From: Frankia gtarii
GTDB taxonomy: Bacteria > Actinomycetota > Actinomycetes > Frankiales > Frankiaceae
DNA: 40,399 bases
NCBI RefSeq assembly: GCF_025403375.1
Contig: NZ_JAMPTM010000026.1
Span: forward strand, 1 to 40,399
Direction of reading: 5' to 3'
Both the position numbers and the translations under genes were made by a program. Each line of letters begins with the position of its first letter. Within the stretch, counting starts at the first letter, position 1. This document shows positions 1 through 6,066 of the stretch, in pieces. The notes below the pieces were generated by a model. The model searched no databases and was not told the origin of the DNA. It saw nothing but the letters and a program-made list of their open reading frames with translations.

Positions 1-659
1 GTTCCCCCTCGGCCGGGAGCGACGGGCTGCCCACGGACGCCCCGGCTGCCGTCGACGATCTCCGCGCCATGCGGGCGGCTCGCCGCGGCCGCAGGGAACG
101 GGTGCTCGCGGTGGTCGGCTGCCTGCTCGGCGCGGGCCTTGTCCTGGTGTGCAGCGGGGCGACCTGGGTCTCCGCCCGGGTGGGCACCCCCCGCGGCGGG
201 CTGGACGCCACCGCAGTGGCCGCGCCGCTCGCCGTGCACTGGACCGGCGGCGACATCGCCTCGGCGGCGACCGCGCTCGCCCTGGTCGGCCTCGCCGCTG
301 CGGTCGCGATCGTCGCAACCCGGCGGATCGGCCGCCCGATCGTCGGCCTGCTGGCCGTCGCCGCGGGGATCGGCATCGCCTACGTGGCGGCGCACGTCGG
401 CTTCGATCCGCTGGCCGCCCTGCGCGACACCGACCAGGTCCGCCAGTTCGCCCCCGGCGGGCGGGCCGAGATCAGCGGCGTGCACCGCACCGCCGCGCCG
501 TGGCTGGCAATGCTGGGCGGCGTGCTGCTCACCGCCGCCGGCGGCCTCGCTGTCCTGCGAGGCCGATCCTGGCCGGGGATGTCCGGCCGCTACCAGGCCC
601 GCGAAGCCAGACCGGTCGACGCCTGGGACGCGATCGAGAGGGGCCACGACCCGACCTGA
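1..659 (+). CDS. Trp-operon-associated membrane protein (TIGR02234-like), start uncertain
   Basis: Small integral membrane protein of the kind found inside actinobacterial trp operons; its function is unknown. An ATG at 69 gives 196 residues, but the frame stays open to the left edge, so the true start may lie outside the window. Four hydrophobic segments are visible at about residues 12-35, 62-84, 88-110 and 143-163 (counted from ATG 69). The first segment runs into an SGATWVSA motif typical of this family, followed by an extracytoplasmic loop of about 25 residues. Position just before trpC supports the assignment; trpE and others would lie to the left. The stop codon (657-659) directly abuts the stop of the convergent gene on the other strand. 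Family call rests on topology, the TW motif and context. Confidence 0.75.
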   Translation, partial: SPSAGSDGLPTDAPAAVDDLRAMRAARRGRRERVLAVVGCLLGAGLVLVCSGATWVSARVGTPRGGLDATAVAAPLAVHWTGGDIASAATALALVGLAAAVAIVATRRIGRPIVGLLAVAAGIGIAYVAAHVGFDPLAALRDTDQVRQFAPGGRAEISGVHRTAAPWLAMLGGVLLTAAGGLAVLRGRSWPGMSGRYQAREARPVDAWDAIERGHDPT

Positions 660-1052
660 TCATCGCTGCCCGCCGGGGCCGGATCCGCCGCCGCCCGCCG
701 GCAGGTCGGGATACGGGGGCAACGGGGGCAAAGGCGCGAGGGCGACGGACTCGAGCTGTGGGAGCGGGTCGGCCAGCGCCGCGAGCATCCGCGTGTGGCG
801 CTCGAGGTCGGCCTCCAGCATGGCCATGAGCGCGTCCATCCGCGACAGGCAGCGGGCGAGCGCGTCGAGCTGCTCCTCCCAGGCCGGTACGGCCGCCGCG
901 CCGGCCGGGTCGTGGTCCTCCACCCGGGCGGGGGCCGATGCCGGCCCAGCGGGGAATGCCCGGGGCGTCGGGGCCGAGCTGGAGACCGGCGGCATACCGG
1001 AGACCGGGGAAATACCGAAGATCAGTGGAAAGGAGGTGCGGCGAGTGTCCAT
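660..1052 (-). CDS. Small hypothetical protein under a predicted SOS (LexA) promoter
   Basis: 130 residues, not recognised. The N-terminal half is rich in Pro, Ala and Ser. Residues about 57-94 should form an amphipathic helix or short coiled coil with regularly spaced Leu and Met. The C-terminus is Pro/Gly-rich. No signal peptide or membrane segment is evident. The start is supported by a purine-rich GGGAG five bases upstream of the ATG. A perfect TCGAAC-N4-GTTCGA box (1069-1084) lies 16 bp before the start codon and touches a TATAGT -10 hexamer, so LexA binding would block the promoter. The gene interrupts the trp cluster in opposite orientation and its stop abuts that of the upstream membrane-protein gene. 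A DNA-damage-induced role is inferred from the promoter only; the coiled coil suggests a protein partner. Confidence 0.7.
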   Translation of the reverse strand: MDTRRTSFPLIFGISPVSGMPPVSSSAPTPRAFPAGPASAPARVEDHDPAGAAAVPAWEEQLDALARCLSRMDALMAMLEADLERHTRMLAALADPLPQLESVALAPLPPLPPYPDLPAGGGGSGPGGQR

Positions 1053-1068
1053 GGGAACTCCCTCGATG

Positions 1069-1084
1069 TCGAACGCGTGTTCGA
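1069..1084 (-). promoter_or_regulatory. Predicted LexA/SOS box
   Basis: TCGAACGCGTGTTCGA has two perfect 6-bp arms around a 4-bp centre and matches the TCGAAC-N4-GTTCGA operator known for mycobacterial LexA. On the minus strand it begins at the last base of a TATAGT hexamer (1089-1084), so it covers the likely transcription start of the 130-residue gene. Confidence 0.8.
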
Positions 1085-1089
1085 CTATA
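1084..1089 (-). promoter_or_regulatory. -10 element of the SOS-box gene
   Basis: TATAGT on the minus strand. A start about 7 nt downstream would fall inside the SOS box and leave a leader of about 25 nt with a GGGAG ribosome-binding site. No convincing -35 hexamer is seen. Confidence 0.55.
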
Positions 1090-1110
1090 GAGGATCGAAG
1101 GCGTGTGTCG

Positions 1111-1143
1111 CCACCCCGCCACGCCGACGGCGTGGCGGGGTGG
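1111..1143. terminator. Perfect 15-bp hairpin between divergent promoters
   Basis: Arms CCACCCCGCCACGCC (1111-1125) and GGCGTGGCGGGGTGG (1129-1143) are exact reverse complements around a 3-nt loop. It lies between the leftward SOS-box promoter and the rightward trpC promoter region. It could stop read-through from the upstream trp gene, which would otherwise run antisense through the SOS-box gene. No U-tract follows, as is common for high-GC actinobacterial terminators. Confidence 0.5.
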
Positions 1144-1186
1144 GGTGTGATCGCCGAGTGTGAGGTGGGCCGCCGTTGCCCGAATG

Positions 1187-1216
1187 TTGACTACTTGGAG
1201 TTGTTGGTCGTAGCAA
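1187..1216 (+). promoter_or_regulatory. Possible trpC promoter (TTGACT-N18-TAGCAA)
   Basis: A good -35-like TTGACT at 1187-1192 is followed after 18 nt by TAGCAA at 1211-1216, an imperfect -10. A second, nearer -10-like hexamer TACCAT (1254-1259) precedes the mini-ORF. Either could drive trpC. Confidence 0.35.
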
Positions 1217-1253
1217 GTTGTGGGGGCCCCGGGCCGGGCCGCCGGGCCTGGCC

Positions 1254-1259
1254 TACCAT
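1254..1259 (+). promoter_or_regulatory. -10-like hexamer for a leaderless start at 1267
   Basis: TACCAT ends 7 nt before ATG 1267. This is the spacing expected if transcription starts at or next to the A of the start codon. Confidence 0.45.
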
Positions 1260-1266
1260 CGGCGGC

Positions 1267-1299
1267 ATGACCGCGACAGCCGCGAGCGCGGGTCGATGA
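1267..1299 (+). CDS. Putative leaderless 10-codon upstream ORF coupled to trpC
   Basis: ATG at 1267 opens a 10-residue frame, [10 protein letters not shown], whose TGA stop (1297-1299) overlaps the trpC ATG (1296) as ATGA. The mini-ORF has a TACCAT hexamer 7 nt upstream and no ribosome-binding site, the pattern of a leaderless mRNA. trpC itself has only a poor ribosome-binding site, so terminating ribosomes could re-initiate on it. The peptide has no Trp codons, so it is not a classical trp attenuator leader. This is an inference from layout. Confidence 0.4.
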   Translation: MTATAASAGR

Positions 1300-2099
1300 G
1301 CGTCCTCGCCGAGATCCTCGACGGGGTCAGGGCCGACCTGGCCATCCGCGAGCAGCAGACCCCCCTCGCCGACCTCAAGCAGCGCGTGGAGCGCGTCCCC
1401 GACCCCAGGGACGCGCTCGCCGTGTTCCGTAACTCCCCGGTTTCGGTGATTGCCGAGGTCAAGCGCAGTTCCCCGTCGAAGGGGAAGCTGGCGGCCATCG
1501 CCGATCCCGCGGCCCTCGCCCTCGACTACGAGGCCGGCGGCGCTGCCGCCATCAGTGTGCTCACCGAAGGGCGCCGCTTCGGCGGGTCGCTCGCCGACCT
1601 CGACGCCGTGCGCCGCGCGGTGGACGTCCCGCTGCTGCGCAAGGACTTCATCGTCTCGCCCTACCAGGTCTTCGAGGCGCGCGCGCACGGGGCGGACATC
1701 GTGCTGCTCATCGTCGCCGCGCTGGACCAGCCACGGCTGGTCGGCCTGCGCGAACGGATCGAGTCGCTGGGCATGACCGCGCTCGTCGAGGTGCATGACG
1801 AGGCGGAGCTCGGCCGCGCGGTGGACGCCGACGCCCGGCTGATCGGCGTCAACGCCCGCGACCTGCGCACGCTGGAAGTCGACCGGGCCACGTTCGGCCG
1901 GCTCGCGCCGATGGTGCCCGCCGGGGTGCTCGCGGTGGCCGAGTCCGGCGTGCGCGGCCCGCACGACCTGCTCGCCTACGCCGCCGCCGGGGCCGACGCG
2001 GTGCTGGTCGGCGAGGCGGCGGTGACCGGCGATCCCCGCCAGACCATCGCCGACCTCGTGGCCGCGGGGGCGCATCCGGCTGCCAGGGTCGGCCGCTAG
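1296..2099 (+). CDS. trpC: Indole-3-glycerol-phosphate synthase
   Basis: Converts 1-(o-carboxyphenylamino)-1-deoxyribulose 5-phosphate to indole-3-glycerol phosphate in cytoplasmic tryptophan synthesis. 267 residues, a normal length for a single-domain (βα)8 TrpC. Visible active-site landmarks are [10 protein letters not shown] (Glu54, Lys56), the catalytic-lysine motif LLRKDFI (Lys116), EVHDEAEL (Glu166), IGVNARDL (Asn186) and AESGV (Glu217). The ATG at 1296 is chosen because [15 protein letters not shown] is the usual start of actinobacterial TrpC; the frame is open further upstream but that stretch is not TrpC-like. It is followed by trpB after 56 bp, and its start overlaps the stop of a 10-codon ORF. 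Confidence 0.96.
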   Translation: MSVLAEILDGVRADLAIREQQTPLADLKQRVERVPDPRDALAVFRNSPVSVIAEVKRSSPSKGKLAAIADPAALALDYEAGGAAAISVLTEGRRFGGSLADLDAVRRAVDVPLLRKDFIVSPYQVFEARAHGADIVLLIVAALDQPRLVGLRERIESLGMTALVEVHDEAELGRAVDADARLIGVNARDLRTLEVDRATFGRLAPMVPAGVLAVAESGVRGPHDLLAYAAAGADAVLVGEAAVTGDPRQTIADLVAAGAHPAARVGR

Positions 2100-2104
2100 C
2101 GGCC
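2091..2104. terminator. 14-bp palindrome across the trpC stop codon
   Basis: GGCCGCTAGCGGCC is a perfect palindrome that contains the TAG stop of trpC, followed by another GC-rich self-complementary stretch. Since trpB has its own promoter-like hexamer, this may be a weak terminator or an mRNA 3' stabiliser. Confidence 0.35.
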
Positions 2105-2143
2105 GGGCCGGCCGGGTCAGCCCAACCTGTCGGTGCGGACCGA

Positions 2144-2149
2144 TACAGT
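2144..2149 (+). promoter_or_regulatory. -10-like hexamer for trpB, leaderless geometry
   Basis: TACAGT ends 6 nt before the GTG start of trpB (2156). No Shine-Dalgarno sequence lies in between. The -35 region is not recognisable. Confidence 0.45.
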
Positions 2150-2155
2150 CGCACT

Positions 2156-3478
2156 GTGGCTACCCGAACCGCTGCCCAGCCAGCTCCCGCCGAGACCGCG
2201 ACCGCGGCGCCGTCCGTCGGCGCCGTCCGGGAGCAGGCGGAGAACTGGCAGGCGTTCCCCGACCCCGCGGGGCACTTCGGCCGGTTCGGCGGGCGGTTCG
2301 TGCCCGAGGCACTCATGGCGGCCCTCGACGAGCTGACCGAGGCCTACGACCAGGCCAGGGCGGACGAGGGCTTCGTCGCCGAGCTCGACCGCCTGCTCGC
2401 CACCTATGCCGGCCGGCCCACGCCGCTCACCGACGCCCACCGGCTCACCGAGCAGGTCGGCGGCGCCCGCATCCTGCTCAAGCGCGAGGACCTGGCCCAC
2501 ACCGGCTCACATAAGATCAACAATGTGCTCGGCCAGTGCCTGCTGGCCAAGCGGATGGGCAAGACCCGGGTCATCGCCGAGACCGGCGCCGGCCAGCATG
2601 GTGTGGCCACCGCCACCGCCAGTGCTCTGCTCGGCCTGGACTGCGTCGTCTACATGGGCGAAGAGGACACCCGCCGGCAGGCGCTCAACGTCGCCCGGAT
2701 GCGCCTGCTCGGCGCCGAGGTCGTCCCGGTCGCCTCCGGCAGCCGCACCCTCAAGGACGCCATCAACGAGGCGATGCGCGACTGGGTCGCCACCGTCGAG
2801 CACACCCATTACTGCATCGGCTCGGTGATGGGCCCGCACCCGTTCCCGATGATGGTCCGCGACTTCCAGCGCATCATCGGCGTGGAGGCCCGGGCCCAGG
2901 TGCTCGACCGTACCGGCCGGCTGCCCGACGCGGTCGTCGCCTGCGTCGGCGGCGGTTCCAATGCGATGGGCATCTTCCACCCGTTCATCCCCGACACCGC
3001 CGTCGCCCTGATCGGCTGCGAGGCCGGCGGGGACGGCGTCGCCACCGGCCGGCACGCCGCGGCGATCGCCGGTGGGTCCGCGGGCGTGCTGCACGGCATG
3101 CGGACCTTCCTGCTGCAGGACGAGTTCGGTCAGACGCAGGTGTCCCATTCGATCTCCGCCGGGCTGGACTACCCCGGCATCGGCCCCGAGCACGCGCTGC
3201 TGCACGAGACCGGTAGGGCGAGCTACCGCGTCGTCGACGACGCCGCGGCGATGGCCGCGCTCGCGCTCGTCGCCCGCACCGAGGGCATCCTTGTCGCGAT
3301 CGAGAGCGCCCACGCCTTCGCCGGTGCCTTCGACGTCGCCCGCGAGCTCGGCCCGGACGCGACCGTCCTGGTCAACTGCTCCGGCCGCGGCGACAAGGAT
3401 GTCGACACGGCGGCCCGCTGGTTCGGCCTGCTCGACGACGCGGGCGGCGCCGCCGCCGGCGCGGACCCGCGCGGCTGA
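2156..3478 (+). CDS. trpB: Tryptophan synthase beta chain
   Basis: PLP enzyme that condenses indole, channelled from TrpA, with L-serine to give tryptophan. 440 residues; the fold-II core starts at about residue 30 ([13 protein letters not shown]). The PLP Schiff-base lysine is Lys120 in HTGSHKINN. The phosphate-binding glycine loop VGGGSNAMG and the C-terminal NCSGRGDKD motif are present, so it looks fully functional. The GTG start gives about 30 extra Ala/Pro-rich residues before the conserved core, common in actinobacteria. The start sits 6 nt after a TACAGT hexamer, suggesting a leaderless transcript besides read-through from trpC. trpA follows after 48 bp. Confidence 0.97.
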   Translation: MATRTAAQPAPAETATAAPSVGAVREQAENWQAFPDPAGHFGRFGGRFVPEALMAALDELTEAYDQARADEGFVAELDRLLATYAGRPTPLTDAHRLTEQVGGARILLKREDLAHTGSHKINNVLGQCLLAKRMGKTRVIAETGAGQHGVATATASALLGLDCVVYMGEEDTRRQALNVARMRLLGAEVVPVASGSRTLKDAINEAMRDWVATVEHTHYCIGSVMGPHPFPMMVRDFQRIIGVEARAQVLDRTGRLPDAVVACVGGGSNAMGIFHPFIPDTAVALIGCEAGGDGVATGRHAAAIAGGSAGVLHGMRTFLLQDEFGQTQVSHSISAGLDYPGIGPEHALLHETGRASYRVVDDAAAMAALALVARTEGILVAIESAHAFAGAFDVARELGPDATVLVNCSGRGDKDVDTAARWFGLLDDAGGAAAGADPRG

Positions 3479-3526
3479 CGCCGGCGCACAGCCAGCCCTC
3501 GGGCTCGACGGAACGGACGCAGCACG

Positions 3527-4354
3527 GTGCAGAGTCGGTTGGACGAGCGTTTCACGGCCGCCCGCGAGGAGGGCCGATCCCTGCTGGTCGGCTACCTGCC
3601 GGCCGGCTATCCGACGGTTGACGGCGGAATCGCGGCGATGCGGGCCATGGTCGCGGCGGGCGTCGACGTCGTCGAGGTCGGCCTGCCCTACTCCGACCCG
3701 ACGATGGACGGTCCGGTGATCCAGGACGCCGCCGACGCGGCGCTGCGCGGCGGGGTGACGACCACGGACGTGCTGCGCACCGTCGAGGCGGTGGCCGCCA
3801 CCGGCGCACCCGTTCTGGTCATGACCTACTGGAACCCGATCGACCGCTACGGCCCGGCGCGGTTCGCCGCCGACCTCGCCGCGGCCGGCGGAGCGGGGAC
3901 GATCACCCCGGACCTGCCGCCCGAGGAGTCGGCCCCGTGGCTCGAGGCGAGCGCGGAGCACGGCCTCGCCCCGGTGTTCCTCGTCGCGCCCAGCTCCTCG
4001 GACGCCCGGATCCGGCTGGTCGCCGGGATCTCCGGTGGTTTCGTCTACGCCGCCTCCCTGATGGGCGTGACCGGCACCCGGGCCGCGGTCGGCACGCAGG
4101 CCGCCGATCTGGTCGCCCGCGTACGGACCGCCACCGAGCTGCCGGTGGCGGTCGGCCTCGGGGTCAGCACCGGCGCGCAGGCCGCCAAGGTGGCCGGCTT
4201 CGCCGACGGGGTCATCGTCGGCTCGGCGTTGGTCAAGGTCCTGGTCGACGCGCAGCGCTCCGGTGCGGGCGATGCCGCCGCCCTCGACGGCATCGGCAGG
4301 CTCGCCGCCGAGCTCGCCGCCGGGGTCCGCACCCCCGTCCCGGCCTCGGCCTGA
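3527..4354 (+). CDS. trpA: Tryptophan synthase alpha chain
   Basis: Cleaves indole-3-glycerol phosphate to indole and glyceraldehyde 3-phosphate; forms the α2β2 complex with TrpB. 275 residues, (βα)8 barrel. The catalytic Glu and Asp are in VEVGLPYSDP and TMDGPVIQ, and the phosphate-binding end is visible as GLGVSTGAQA and ADGVIVGSALV. GTG start at 3527; the next upstream stop is close and the ribosome-binding site is poor. The usual E-x-G-x-P-[FY]-SDP signature has Val-Gly-Leu-Pro-Tyr, a conservative variant. Co-transcription with trpB is likely. A GC-rich hairpin lies downstream, before lgt. Confidence 0.96.
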   Translation: MQSRLDERFTAAREEGRSLLVGYLPAGYPTVDGGIAAMRAMVAAGVDVVEVGLPYSDPTMDGPVIQDAADAALRGGVTTTDVLRTVEAVAATGAPVLVMTYWNPIDRYGPARFAADLAAAGGAGTITPDLPPEESAPWLEASAEHGLAPVFLVAPSSSDARIRLVAGISGGFVYAASLMGVTGTRAAVGTQAADLVARVRTATELPVAVGLGVSTGAQAAKVAGFADGVIVGSALVKVLVDAQRSGAGDAAALDGIGRLAAELAAGVRTPVPASA

Positions 4355-4364
4355 GCATCCCGGT

Positions 4365-4388
4365 CCCGCCGGCACCCGCATCGGCGGG
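4365..4388 (+). terminator. Weak hairpin after trpA
   Basis: CCCGCCG (4365-4371) pairs with CGGCGGG (4382-4388) across a 10-nt loop. It could be a partial terminator between trpA and the independently promoted lgt. Confidence 0.3.
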
Positions 4389-4443
4389 TACCTCCACCGG
4401 AGTGGCGCCACCGCCCCCCACCGGCCCGCCGCGGCCCGCGGGA

Positions 4444-4449
4444 TAGCCT
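4444..4449 (+). promoter_or_regulatory. -10-like hexamer for lgt, leaderless geometry
   Basis: TAGCCT ends 7 nt before the GTG start at 4457, with no ribosome-binding site between. Confidence 0.45.
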
Positions 4450-4456
4450 GACGAAC

Positions 4457-5530
4457 GTGGTACTCGCCGCCATCCCCAGCCCCTCCCGTGGTGTGGTGCA
4501 TCTCGGGCCGGTGCCTCTGCGCGCCTACGCCCTGATGATCATCATCGGCATCGTGGTCGCCGTCGTCGTCACCGGACGCAGGTTGCGCGCCCGGGGCATG
4601 GATCCGGCGATCGCCGGGGAGATCGCCTACTGGGCTGTCCCCTTCGGGATCGTCGGCGCCCGGATCTACCACGTCCTCAGCACCCCGGACGCCTACTTCG
4701 GCGACAACGGGCATGTCGCCGACGTAGTCAAGATCTGGAACGGCGGGCTGGGGATCTGGGGGGCCATCGCCGGCGGCGCGCTCGGCGCCTGGTTCGCCGC
4801 CCGTCGCCTCGGGATCAGCCTTCCCCTGTTCGCCGACGCCGCCGCGCCCGGGATCATCCTCGCGCAGGCCATCGGGCGCTGGGGTAACTGGTTCAACCAG
4901 GAGCTGTACGGCAAGCCCACCACGCTTGCCTGGGCGGTGCGCATCGACCCCGCGCACCGGGCCGACCCGGGGGTGGCGACGTACCAGCCGACGTTCCTCT
5001 ACGAGTTCCTGTGGAACCTCGTCGTGGCCGGCATCCTGCTGTTCGTCGACCGGCGCCACCGGCTCGGCCGGGGCCGGCTGTTCGCCCTGTACGTCGCGCT
5101 TTACACGTTCGGCCGTCTGTGGATCGAGATGCTGCGCATCGACACCGCGGACGAGATCCTCGGCCTGCGCGTGAACATCTGGACCTCCGCGATCGTCTGC
5201 ATCGGCGCCGTGGTGGCGCTGCTGGTCGTGCGCCGGCCGGTGGATCCGGACGTGTCTCCGGAGGAGCAGCGGGCACTGGGCCTCGTCCAGGAGCGGGCCC
5301 GGCGCCGGCCCGCAGGTGCCGGAGCCAAGCCCGTCGCGGAAGCCCGGACCGCCGCGGACGCCGCCGACGAGCCCAATGACACCTCCCGCGCCGACACCTC
5401 CCGCGCCGACACCTCCAGTGCCGACACCTCGCATATCGCGGATGGCGAGCAGCCGGTTACGGAGGTCGAAGCCGGGGCGGGAGCGGTGCCGTCCGGGCGG
5501 ACGAAGGTCGACAGGCCGCCCGCTCCCTGA
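4457..5530 (+). CDS. lgt: Prolipoprotein diacylglyceryl transferase
   Basis: Membrane enzyme that transfers diacylglycerol from phosphatidylglycerol to the lipobox cysteine of prelipoproteins, the first step of lipoprotein maturation. 357 residues with about seven membrane segments in the first 260. The Lgt signature GRWGNWFNQELYG is at residues 140-152, with the essential Arg141 and Asn144. The C-terminal tail of about 95 residues is hydrophilic and carries a tandem repeat of DTSRA units encoded by 15-bp repeats (5378-5422); it is probably disordered and not needed for catalysis. Several probable lipoproteins in this window (both the first GH6 and Sco, and the lipase) would be its substrates. 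The gene follows trpA, an arrangement common in actinobacteria. Confidence 0.95.
   Translation: MVLAAIPSPSRGVVHLGPVPLRAYALMIIIGIVVAVVVTGRRLRARGMDPAIAGEIAYWAVPFGIVGARIYHVLSTPDAYFGDNGHVADVVKIWNGGLGIWGAIAGGALGAWFAARRLGISLPLFADAAAPGIILAQAIGRWGNWFNQELYGKPTTLAWAVRIDPAHRADPGVATYQPTFLYEFLWNLVVAGILLFVDRRHRLGRGRLFALYVALYTFGRLWIEMLRIDTADEILGLRVNIWTSAIVCIGAVVALLVVRRPVDPDVSPEEQRALGLVQERARRRPAGAGAKPVAEARTAADAADEPNDTSRADTSRADTSSADTSHIADGEQPVTEVEAGAGAVPSGRTKVDRPPAP
5378..5422 (+). repeat. 15-bp in-frame tandem repeat in lgt
   Basis: Two perfect copies of GACACCTCCCGCGCC and one with two changes, followed by a partial copy. It encodes DTSRA-type repeats in the hydrophilic tail. Confidence 0.85.
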
Positions 5531-6066
5531 GCTGGCGTTCGCGTCGCCGGCCCGGATCGCAGGTGCGCGTGGTGCCACGATCTGGCCGGGATCGGATAGG
5601 CGGGTGGCTGTGGCCCTGCGGCCGCGGGTGGTGTGCGTGGGAAAGGGACAGTCGGGTTCTTCTGTAGGGACAAAGCGGACGCGGAACCCGGCAGAAGGAC
5701 CATGGAGCTGCTCTCCCATGCATCCGCCGCCAACCCGCGATCCACCGACCGACCCGCCGACCGACCGGCTCGCGGACCCCGCGGCCCGCGGACCTCGATC
5801 AAGAAACTCGAAAAAACTCACGCGAAGACCGCATGATCTCAACGAAATACGCGCCTACTCGGTCCGACCGCGGTGGTGCTTGGAAATGTGACGTTATACG
5901 GCCGTGATCTCCTGGACATATATGATCACGGCGTCTCGACGCGGCGCGTGGCACACTCGACGGGAGGGCAGCCGACGCTGGGCCAGCGCCGTCGTGCCCC
6001 CGTTCCACCTCGGACAGCGTCGTCCGCACCTCCTTCAGCCCCTGAAGATGGACAGGACTTCGCCGG
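5531..6066 (+). other. 536-bp gene-free stretch upstream of gltB
   Basis: No convincing gene on either strand; the frames present lack start context and protein-like composition. The left half is GC-rich with GACC-type short repeats near 5748-5765. The region 5805-5930 is distinctly more AT-rich than its surroundings and contains the likely gltB promoter and an inverted repeat at 5901-5932. No tRNA or riboswitch fold was recognised. Confidence 0.6.
5901..5932 (+). promoter_or_regulatory. Inverted repeat overlapping a TATGAT -10: likely gltBD operator
   Basis: GCCGTGATC (5901-5909) and GATCACGGC (5924-5932) are exact 9-bp arms separated by 14 bp. The hexamer TATGAT (5921-5926) sits in the right arm and would act as a -10 element, leaving a leader of about 134 nt before gltB. 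Centre-to-centre spacing of 23 bp suits a dimeric regulator. It does not match the GlnR consensus, so the regulator is unknown. Confidence 0.5.

Noticed and set aside
1053-1295. Tryptophan attenuator or T-box before trpC
   Set aside because: No run of Trp codons, no T-box core sequence and no terminator/antiterminator pair; only a single symmetric hairpin.
2507-5842. 1111-codon open frame on the minus strand
   Set aside because: It lies opposite trpB, trpA and lgt, which have clear motifs. Its composition (Gly, Arg, Asp, Val-rich) is typical of shadow frames in very GC-rich DNA.
5805-5935. GlnR-type nitrogen box upstream of gltB
   Set aside because: GAAAT and GAAAC-like pieces are present, but no GTNAC half-site has the required 6-nt spacing.
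5799-6029. 76-codon minus-strand frame in the gltB upstream region
   Set aside because: No ribosome-binding site and Arg/Ser-rich sequence; it covers the inverted repeat and AT-rich promoter of gltB.
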